Positions 46,888-54,233 of a DNA stretch of 64,000 nt are shown here, one piece after another. Below the pieces are notes generated by a model. That model saw only the letters and a list, made by a program, of their open reading frames with translations. It was not told the origin of the DNA and searched no databases. A program made the translations under genes and the position numbers. The DNA is from Ruminococcus flavefaciens. Lineage in GTDB: Bacteria; Bacillota; Clostridia; Oscillospirales; Ruminococcaceae. Numbering within the stretch: position 1 is the stretch's first letter; the number at the start of each line of letters is the position of its first letter. The DNA lies in contig NZ_FPIP01000008.1 of assembly GCF_900119075.1 (NCBI RefSeq), forward strand, positions 75,120 to 139,119, written 5' to 3'.

Positions 46888-48213
46888 ATGAAAAAACACC
46901 TTGGTTTTAAGAAAACAACAGCATTTTTAATGTCAATGGCTCTTATGGCAGGCGCTGTGCCTGTTAATGCAGGATGCTTCTTCAGCGTAAACAGCGGTAT
47001 CACTGCCAATGCGGCAGCAGAAAAAAAGGCGCCCGCAGTAGGCACATTCTACAGAGCAGGTGATACTATCGCTGTAACAGGCGATACATGGTTTGTTGTC
47101 GATGATGATCCTAATTCGGGCTATCCGTCGGCAAAGGTGAGCAGCGATGTTACAATAACCGCATTTGAAAGCTCCGACGCCGATAATCAGTATATATGGA
47201 AAACAGGCGACACCATGTTTACAGAAGTGCATAACGGTTTTTATATAACACGCAAGGATAAGACTGTTACTCCCGAGGGCTTCTATATAACAGGCGGTAA
47301 GGGCACAGAAAGCGAGCCATTTGTTATCGGACTCTCTGTTCCGAAGTTCAGCGGCAAAAACATCACTCTTAATGACGGTATCGGCATGAATTTCATAGTC
47401 GGCGAAGTTAATGAAGAGAACGCTGACAGCTTTAAGGTGAAATTATCGGGCGACTGCGATGAGGCAGGCAATACTCTCCATAGTCTTGAGCTCAAAACAA
47501 TAAACGGCAAGGAAGTTTACTGCGTGACAGCTAATGTTGCCGCAAACAAGATGAACAGCAAGATAACTGCCGAGCTTTATTACGGCGAGGGCAAAAAAGC
47601 TGTTGATACTCTTGCTTTTTCAGTAAATGATTATCTTGACGCTGTTGGTACTTCGGAAAATACAAAGCTTGCCGCCCTTGTAAAGGCTACAAGACAGTAC
47701 GGCAAGGTATCAGAGGCATATTTCAGCAACGGAACTCTGCCTGAGGTAAAGGATCACTCAAAGGATATCCTCGAAGCAAAGACCGTTTTCGGCGAGTATT
47801 CCTTCAATAAGTATCAGCCTATGTTCGATTCAAGCGAAGCTTTAATGTCACTTGTCCTTAACTCAAAGCTGGCTGTTCGTCTGTATACAGCTAAGTATGA
47901 GGAGTCAGGCCACGATGTTGCTGCATATGATATGTGGACATTTGATGAGAACAATAAGCTTGTGATCTCACCATTTGCTGAAACCTATGCATTTAAAGGC
48001 GCAAACGGAAAGGTCTGTTTTGAAGTTCCGGGCATCACACCTACACAGCTCGGCACTACATTCAATGTAAATTATCAGGGTACTGATTACTTATTCTCGC
48101 CTATGGCATGGTCTTACCGTGTTCTGAGCAAGAAAGACGCTGCTAAAAAGGACGTCGCAATGGCTAATGCTCTTTACGAGTATTTTATCGCAGCGACAGA
48201 TTACGCTGAATAA
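46888..48213 (+). CDS. Secreted protein of unknown function
   Basis: 441 residues from the ATG at 46888, eight bases after AAGGAGG. A signal peptide (1-35 or so) precedes a beta-rich N-terminal domain (40-150), a middle domain of a kind often seen in surface proteins of Ruminococcaceae (about 160-290; AELYYGEGKKAVDTLAFSV, then LAALVKATRQYGKVSEAYF) and a C-terminal domain resembling a second, diverged copy (300-441). No dockerin, no cell-wall anchor and no catalytic motif. The strong promoter suggests high expression. Confidence 0.75.
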   Translation: MKKHLGFKKTTAFLMSMALMAGAVPVNAGCFFSVNSGITANAAAEKKAPAVGTFYRAGDTIAVTGDTWFVVDDDPNSGYPSAKVSSDVTITAFESSDADNQYIWKTGDTMFTEVHNGFYITRKDKTVTPEGFYITGGKGTESEPFVIGLSVPKFSGKNITLNDGIGMNFIVGEVNEENADSFKVKLSGDCDEAGNTLHSLELKTINGKEVYCVTANVAANKMNSKITAELYYGEGKKAVDTLAFSVNDYLDAVGTSENTKLAALVKATRQYGKVSEAYFSNGTLPEVKDHSKDILEAKTVFGEYSFNKYQPMFDSSEALMSLVLNSKLAVRLYTAKYEESGHDVAAYDMWTFDENNKLVISPFAETYAFKGANGKVCFEVPGITPTQLGTTFNVNYQGTDYLFSPMAWSYRVLSKKDAAKKDVAMANALYEYFIAATDYAE

Positions 48214-48280
48214 AGAATATACTGACAACACAAACAGGCAGCACGTTTATGTGACTGCCTGTTGCAATTAAAGGAGAGCT

Positions 48281-48661
48281 ATGAAAAAAACGATATTTAT
48301 TTTTCTTGCTGCTTCACTGCTTCTGACAGGCTGCAACGGAGGAAACGGCGATACAGGCAGGAACGAAATGACCTCTGTTTCGGCAGTGACAACGGCTGCG
48401 GCAACAGAAACTGTGACAACAGCAAATAACACTGAAAAAACAGAAAATACCGCTTCTGAAATAGAAGCGGCAGGCAAAAGTGAGGAAAGTCAGCCTGAGA
48501 AAGCCGATACAGAGACAACACAGGCAGCAAAAGGAGATACCACATTGACTGATAATACAGAAAACGCTGAGCCTGCCGAAGAAAGCACAACATCTGAAAA
48601 CGACACCGTAAAGGCTAATCCTGACGGCTCAATAGATCTTCCGATAATCCCTGTTGACTAA
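48281..48661 (+). CDS. Small Thr/Glu-rich lipoprotein
   Basis: 126 residues. The signal peptide ends in the lipobox LLTGC (residues 14-18). The rest is low-complexity Thr/Ala/Glu/Asn and ends in SIDLPIIPVD. AAAGGAG precedes the ATG. A hairpin (48233-48264) without a T-run separates it from the upstream gene, so partial read-through is likely. It may act as a surface spacer. No known family. Confidence 0.72.
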   Translation: MKKTIFIFLAASLLLTGCNGGNGDTGRNEMTSVSAVTTAAATETVTTANNTEKTENTASEIEAAGKSEESQPEKADTETTQAAKGDTTLTDNTENAEPAEESTTSENDTVKANPDGSIDLPIIPVD

Positions 48662-48671
48662 GGGAAATATT

Positions 48672-48697
48672 AAAACCGCCCATTGGGCGGTTTTTTT
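48672..48697 (+). terminator. Terminator of the small lipoprotein gene
   Basis: AAAACCGCCC pairs with GGGCGGTTTT around ATT, then a T-run. Confidence 0.88.
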
Positions 48698-48701
48698 AGT
48701 A

Positions 48702-49514
48702 TTACATATTGGGTATCGCATAGCTTTTCCCCTCATCCAGTCCCCATGCTCTGAACATATTATTGTAAAACACGGGGCGCGGGAAGTCGAATTCCATATT
48801 CATATGGAAGAAAGAGTGCTTCATACCCATTCTTTGCAGCATTTCAAGACCTTTTTCAAATTCATCGAATTTAGCTCTCGGCACGGACAGGATAACGTCG
48901 TTCTCGCTTGTGTTTGCGTTTGTGAAATCGCCAGGATCGGGGAATGAAACGCGGTATTCATTCTTTGTAAGGGAGGGGATAATGCCCCACACACAGGAGT
49001 CTATAGCGTCAAATTCGGTTTTCATAGTCGTTCCTGTCTGAGTTTTTATTCCCATAAGGATAGTGCGGAGCTCGGCATTGCGGCAGTTTATCACGATAGC
49101 GTCGGGCTCGAATTCTGCGCTGCCCAGCGGAGCTGTAAGTATCCCCTTGTATGTATCCGACGGAAGATGCGGCATATTTTCGATAAATGCAGCCGCTGCG
49201 TCTGGATCGTTTATGCCGATAACGGGCAGAAGCTCATTGAATGCAGGAGTCTCTTTTTCCAGCTTTACCATGCCGTAGCCTATCAGCGGAGCCCAGCACC
49301 AGTGATCCTGCTTCTGCATATAAACTGTTCTGCCCTCGCGCCTTGAAAGGGCGAATGCCTGACACAGTGCCAGATGCTGTCCAAGATCGCGAAGGGGAAA
49401 AACAGCGTTCTGCGGAAGCTGCGATTCGTCGCTTATCATTTTCAGTGCCATTGCGTCATATCTTTGTCCGATAGTATTTTTGAGTGCTTGTGAGATATGA
49501 TTGTTTTGTTCCAT
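48702..49514 (-). CDS. DUF169 family protein
   Basis: 270 residues, soluble, no signal peptide. The segment around CQAFALSRREGRTVYM and DHWCWAPLIGYGM matches what I recall of the DUF169 family, whose biochemical role is not established. Conserved Cys and His/Trp residues could bind a metal or cofactor. GAGGTGA precedes the ATG. It stands alone. Confidence 0.7.
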   Translation of the reverse strand: MEQNNHISQALKNTIGQRYDAMALKMISDESQLPQNAVFPLRDLGQHLALCQAFALSRREGRTVYMQKQDHWCWAPLIGYGMVKLEKETPAFNELLPVIGINDPDAAAAFIENMPHLPSDTYKGILTAPLGSAEFEPDAIVINCRNAELRTILMGIKTQTGTTMKTEFDAIDSCVWGIIPSLTKNEYRVSFPDPGDFTNANTSENDVILSVPRAKFDEFEKGLEMLQRMGMKHSFFHMNMEFDFPRPVFYNNMFRAWGLDEGKSYAIPNM

Positions 49515-49639
49515 AGTGTGTCACCTCTGAATTTATTGTTTTTATTATTATATAGCATTATGGGAACAGCAGCTATAATTTTATTGCTCTTTTTTTAGCG
49601 GATATCAGTCGTTTATTGACATTCTGCGTTTTTATTTCA

Positions 49640-50434
49640 TCAGAACGCTTCGATACAGCTTTCAAAATCCTCAGCGGTAAAACCTGATGTTCTTATTTCT
49701 ATGATGTAATCATCGTTTATCCTTCTTGCATATGTGATGTGAGTCTGTGAAAAAGCGTTATAGCTCACTTTTGCGTAGTCCTTTCCGCATATGCTTACAC
49801 TTTCCGGACCTACTATATCGGTTACATCGACTTCGGGACTGAAATCCATTTCATCAGCCTTTAAGAATTCCTCGGCGGACATATCGGGATTGTCAGGATA
49901 TCTCTGCTTTGTGTTGTAGAACCATACGTCTACTCTGTTTACAGCGTCGCCATAGCAGACAGAAGCGTCTAATTCGCCTGTCATGTAGAAGCTCTTTTCA
50001 TCTTCGCTCATAAATCTTGTTGGCATTATATAATGGGTATGAAGATTGTCAACGTCAAGGAAATTAGCTTCTTTCGGGAGCGTTATCTTTATCCCTGCAT
50101 ACTCTGAGGAGTAAACATTGCCGTTTACTGTACTGCTTCTGAAACCATTGTACTCAGTGGCATTTTTATATCCTGTTTCATTGACTTCTGCTTCTATGAC
50201 TTCGGTTATTGTTTCTGAGACAGTTGCCGCTGTTGTGTCCTCGGGCAAAGCAGCAGTAGTGACAGGACTGCTTTCTGTTTTGGGAGCAGTGACAGCTTCT
50301 GCGGAAATGGCAGTAGTGCTTGTGTTGTCAGCAGGTGAAGCTGCCATTTCAGGCATTGAAACGACGTTCTTGCCGCAGGATGTAAGTGCGCAGAGCGCAG
50401 CTGCAAATGTAATGATAATAGCTTTCTTTTTCAT
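49640..50434 (-). CDS. Lipoprotein of unknown function
   Basis: 264 residues. The signal peptide ends in the lipobox ALTSC (about residues 16-20). A Thr/Ala/Pro-rich stalk (30-85) carries a globular domain (about 105-264). No recognised family. AAGGAG lies upstream. Its promoter carries the ECF-type motif shared with two other envelope genes, so it probably belongs to the same regulon. Confidence 0.78.
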   Translation of the reverse strand: MKKKAIIITFAAALCALTSCGKNVVSMPEMAASPADNTSTTAISAEAVTAPKTESSPVTTAALPEDTTAATVSETITEVIEAEVNETGYKNATEYNGFRSSTVNGNVYSSEYAGIKITLPKEANFLDVDNLHTHYIMPTRFMSEDEKSFYMTGELDASVCYGDAVNRVDVWFYNTKQRYPDNPDMSAEEFLKADEMDFSPEVDVTDIVGPESVSICGKDYAKVSYNAFSQTHITYARRINDDYIIEIRTSGFTAEDFESCIEAF

Positions 50435-50499
50435 AATAATAACTCCTTTTTATTGTCTTGATAATACTGATGTCGTATCAAATCGGCTTTCATAAACAA

Positions 50500-50528
50500 T
50501 AATCGGAGCAAAAATGATTAGTGTTACA
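50500..50528 (-). promoter_or_regulatory. ECF-type promoter (regulon motif, copy 3)
   Basis: On the minus strand, TGTAACA (50522-50528), 16 bases, CGATTA (50500-50505), then TTTATGAAAG. It lies about 66 bases from the start codon. Confidence 0.7.
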
Positions 50529-50566
50529 TTGCCGCCGAAAAAAATATTTTTAGCAGAAGCCTGATA

Positions 50567-50597
50567 TAAAAAAGCCACAGCTTAGCTGTGGCTTTTA
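50567..50597 (-). terminator. Terminator of the beta-helix dockerin gene
   Basis: AAGCCACAGC (50572-50581) pairs with GCTGTGGCTT (50585-50594); the minus strand continues with T residues. Confidence 0.82.
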
Positions 50598-50606
50598 ATA
50601 TCGATA

Positions 50607-53600
50607 TTACTTAACTGCTGTGCCGCCTGTTAATGTGCCGCCGTATGCAGCGAGCTGAGTCTGGTCGAGCTGCTGGAAGTATGCAGAACCGCTGAGAGTT
50701 CCGCCTGTATAGAATGAAGCTCCCGAGGTATTTGTGCCGCCTGCCTTGAGCTGGCTTACAGCCTTGTCAACTATGAATGAAACTATGACCTTGCCGTCCT
50801 TGCCCACAAGTGAGAGCCTTGTATTGGCGCTGACATTGGAAGAAGCTGTTACAGAAGCTGTCATCTCGCTGCCGCCCATGCTCATGCCGCCGCTTGGACA
50901 GTTTGATACCCATGTTCCGCCGTTTACGATGATAGAGCTGCCGCGGTCTCCGCAGTCAAATGGCTCGTTGCCGTTTGATACGATATATCCGCCGTTTATC
51001 TCGATATTGCCGTTGGAATCATAGCCGTCGTGGTCGCCGTTTGTTGCGTTTACTATAGCAAAGCCGCCGTTGAACTGCATGAGGTAGTCTCCTGAGCTGC
51101 CGCCGAAGCCGCCTCCTCCGAAGCCGCCGCCGCCCTGTCCCCAAGGCATACCCGGATTGCCCATGCCTGAACCGTCGCTGCCGCCTGCTGCATTGAAGCC
51201 GTCGTCAGTTGAGTTCACGATGACAGAACCGCTGTTCTGGTAGATTTTCTGAGCTTCGATACCTTCGTAGCACTTCTCAACGTATATAACGATGTCGTCA
51301 TACTTTCCGCTGTCCTTTGTGCCGATTGTGAGAGTATGGTCTGAATGAGCACCGTCATCAGCAGAAGCAAGCTTCAGCTCGCCGCCTGTGAGAGTCATAT
51401 CGCCGCCGCAGTGTATGCAGTCGTCAGAGGAATCAATGGTTATCTTACCGCCGTTGATAGCTATATCGCCTGCGCTCTGCCATGTAGTACCTGCCTCGTC
51501 ATAGAGACCTACAGCCTTTATGCCCTTTGCGGAGATATCGGTCTTGTTGGCATTGCCGTCCATGCCGAAGCCGCCTCCGCCGCCCGGTCTGCCGCCGAAG
51601 CCGCCCTGCTGACCGCCTGTGTTTGTGCCGCTGCCTGTGTAGGAGCTGCCCTCATAGGTTTTTACAGTCAGGTCACCGCCGTTCATAACGAAGAACTGCT
51701 CAGCAGAGATGCCGTCTGCGTAAGAGTCAATATTTACAGTACCGCCGTTGACAGTAACGATTCCAAGCTGCTTTGCAGTTGAAGAAACATCTGTAGATGT
51801 TGCCTTGATACCGTCGCCTGCCTTGGTCTTTACGGTTACAGAGAGTGCTGAGTAATCGACCTCTGTGCCGTAAGATGATGTATTTCCAATGGTAACGCTG
51901 TCCTTGCCGCGGATTCCGTCGTCAGCAGCATTAACCACCAGTGTGCCGTTGTATATCTTGATATCGTCCTTGCCGACGATAGCGTCAGCAGCATTGCCGT
52001 TTACAGTGAGCTTGCCCTTGCCCTTGAACTTGATATCGTCCTTGGAGTAGATAGCTCCCGTATCGTTGTCTGCGTTGGTGTATTCTGTTCCGTCTGAAAT
52101 AGTATTTTCTGTGCCGTTCTTAGCGACGATGACAACTTCGTCTGCGATAGAGGCTACATATATAGGCGAATCCTTGGTGTTTGTAAGGCTCATGCCGCTG
52201 AGGTCAAGCTCTACAACGCCCTCAGGATATTTAGTCTTGTCAACGTCAACAACTATCTGTCCGCCTGTCATTTCGCCTGTTACAGTGAATACACCGGGCT
52301 TAGTAATAGTGCATACGTTGTTTTCGATTTTGGCTTCTGAGGAAGCATTTGTAGTCATGCCTGAGTCTGAAAGGGTTATAGTAAGTCCGTCGGTAGTCGG
52401 ATCTGGCTCAACGATCGTTCCGCTGCCTGCGCCCGAAGGATCAACATTATTGAATACAGTTACAAGACTGAGCTGGAACTGTGTCTGCTTGCCGTCTGTA
52501 TGTGTTACTGCCGCACCTGTTGAAAGGTTCTTGAAGCCGCAGGATTTAGCTCCGTTTATGGACTTGTCGCTGATAAGTACATACTTGAACTTCTTGGTAT
52601 ACTTCACATCGAGACTGCCTGTAACTATGGAGTTGTCTTTCTTCCATGTGCCGTCCTTTTCATTTGTTGGATCGGCAATGCAGTTGAGAAGAGCTGTTGT
52701 CTGGGTAGTACCCGACATAAGCTTCTCATCGACCTGATTATCGGTAGCTGTAGCGATTACTGTACCGCCTGTGATGTTTATGCCTGTAACTGCGGTAAGT
52801 CCGCGGTCGCCGCCTGCAACGAGCTTTCCGTCGCTGATGTCGATAGCTGTTTCAGCCTGTACAGCGTCGTTGCCTGACTTTATTCTTGTAATGCCGCCGG
52901 TAAATGCAACAGCGTCCTTTGTGGACTTTATGCCGTCGCCTGTAGCGTCTATATCGAGAGTACCGTCCTTTATGGTAACAGACTTTTTAGCCTTGATACC
53001 GTCGGTCTTGGTCTCGGAGTTGTTTGTTGTGATGTTGATAGTACCGCCGTTTACCTTGATATCGTTGTTGCAGGAAATTGCGTCCTGAACATTAGCGGTG
53101 ATATTGAGGACTCCGTCGCCCTTTTCGCCGCCCTTTATGGTGATATCGTCCTTAGCCTCGATAACCGCTGCCTTTGCTAAGTCGCCTGCATAAGCAGTCT
53201 CGCCGTCGGTGATAGTATTCTCAGTACCGTCTACAATATTGATAGAAGTATTTTCAGCGTTTGTCACGAGGATTGCAGGAGCACTCTTGCCTGTGATATT
53301 TACGCCGTTAAGGAATATCTTTACGGTCTCTGCGTCAGCAGTCTCGTCAGCAATATTGACGTTTATCTGACCGTCGTCAAGAGTACCGTCGATGTAGAAC
53401 TCACCTGAATGTGTTATAGTAACGGTAGTTCCCTCAACTGTGGCATTCTCGCCCTCAACAGTGATAGTAGTATTTTTGAGGTGTATCTTTGTTGCTTCCA
53501 CGACGGGAGGCTGCTCGTCGGTCTTGCCGCTGCTGAGCTCTCCCTTGCCGAGGAGATAAAGCTGTATAGCAAGTGCGTCGTCGGTGGAAACACCGTCTGC

Positions 53601-53864
53601 CTTGCCGTTGCAGTCCGCATTTTTCCAGCCCTGTTCGGTGATAGCGTGCTCGTCGGTTCCGCCCAGACCAAACTTGTTTGGATTTGCCATTGCCTGCATG
53701 ATAAGAACAACGTCGGACATATCAACGCTGCCGTCACAGTTTGAGTCGCCTACAACAGTTGGAACTTCTGTCTCTGCCGCAAAGCTAATAACAGGCATTG
53801 CAGCCGCAGCTATACAGGCTGCTGAAAGACCAGCCAATAGTTTTTTTAAACCATTGTTTCTCAT
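50607..53864 (-). CDS. Dockerin protein with two beta-helix carbohydrate-binding modules
   Basis: 1085 residues from the ATG at 53864, ten bases after AAGGAG; the ATG at 53873 is too close. Signal peptide (1-29), then an N-terminal dockerin (about 35-105, GDSNCDGSVDMSDVVLIMQ), then two long parallel beta-helix regions (about 118-400 and 500-1060) of the Cthe_2159 type, with recurrent phrases such as GDGIKSTKDAV and ADAIVGKDDIKI. A Gly-rich segment (about 750-775) interrupts the second. The founding member of this family binds cellulose-like and pectic polymers, so a carbohydrate-binding role is likely. The N-terminal third is paralogous to the divergent gene at 54234. Confidence 0.87.
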   Translation of the reverse strand: MRNNGLKKLLAGLSAACIAAAAMPVISFAAETEVPTVVGDSNCDGSVDMSDVVLIMQAMANPNKFGLGGTDEHAITEQGWKNADCNGKADGVSTDDALAIQLYLLGKGELSSGKTDEQPPVVEATKIHLKNTTITVEGENATVEGTTVTITHSGEFYIDGTLDDGQINVNIADETADAETVKIFLNGVNITGKSAPAILVTNAENTSINIVDGTENTITDGETAYAGDLAKAAVIEAKDDITIKGGEKGDGVLNITANVQDAISCNNDIKVNGGTINITTNNSETKTDGIKAKKSVTIKDGTLDIDATGDGIKSTKDAVAFTGGITRIKSGNDAVQAETAIDISDGKLVAGGDRGLTAVTGINITGGTVIATATDNQVDEKLMSGTTQTTALLNCIADPTNEKDGTWKKDNSIVTGSLDVKYTKKFKYVLISDKSINGAKSCGFKNLSTGAAVTHTDGKQTQFQLSLVTVFNNVDPSGAGSGTIVEPDPTTDGLTITLSDSGMTTNASSEAKIENNVCTITKPGVFTVTGEMTGGQIVVDVDKTKYPEGVVELDLSGMSLTNTKDSPIYVASIADEVVIVAKNGTENTISDGTEYTNADNDTGAIYSKDDIKFKGKGKLTVNGNAADAIVGKDDIKIYNGTLVVNAADDGIRGKDSVTIGNTSSYGTEVDYSALSVTVKTKAGDGIKATSTDVSSTAKQLGIVTVNGGTVNIDSYADGISAEQFFVMNGGDLTVKTYEGSSYTGSGTNTGGQQGGFGGRPGGGGGFGMDGNANKTDISAKGIKAVGLYDEAGTTWQSAGDIAINGGKITIDSSDDCIHCGGDMTLTGGELKLASADDGAHSDHTLTIGTKDSGKYDDIVIYVEKCYEGIEAQKIYQNSGSVIVNSTDDGFNAAGGSDGSGMGNPGMPWGQGGGGFGGGGFGGSSGDYLMQFNGGFAIVNATNGDHDGYDSNGNIEINGGYIVSNGNEPFDCGDRGSSIIVNGGTWVSNCPSGGMSMGGSEMTASVTASSNVSANTRLSLVGKDGKVIVSFIVDKAVSQLKAGGTNTSGASFYTGGTLSGSAYFQQLDQTQLAAYGGTLTGGTAVK

Positions 53865-54233
53865 AAATATCATTCTCCTTTAATTATAATATCGCCCATT
53901 CATGTCAAACTAATCTTTGACTGTTTTTATTATAAACGATGTGCCTTAAAAGAATCTTAAATCAAAGTGGAAAAATCAATTTTTTTGTTTATGATGACGG
54001 CTGTCGGTGATGATGAACCTGTGGTATTGCTGGTATAGTGGGGCTTTTACTGTGCCAAGGTCAAAAAATACGGGCACAGGTGGAAAATATGCTGCTCTTT
54101 CTGATAAAAATGAAGTTTTTTTATTTGAATTAAACATTTTCATCAAGTTTTAAGAATATTTTAAGAATGATTAGTTATGATTTATGCACATATATTTATA
54201 TTGTTTCTTTATAATTTTAGGAGGATGATAAAA
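53865..54233. other. Divergent promoter region between two dockerin genes
   Basis: 369 bases, AT-rich. A TATAAT lies on the minus strand near 53928-53935, but no clear -35 accompanies it. Nothing else was recognised. Confidence 0.35.
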
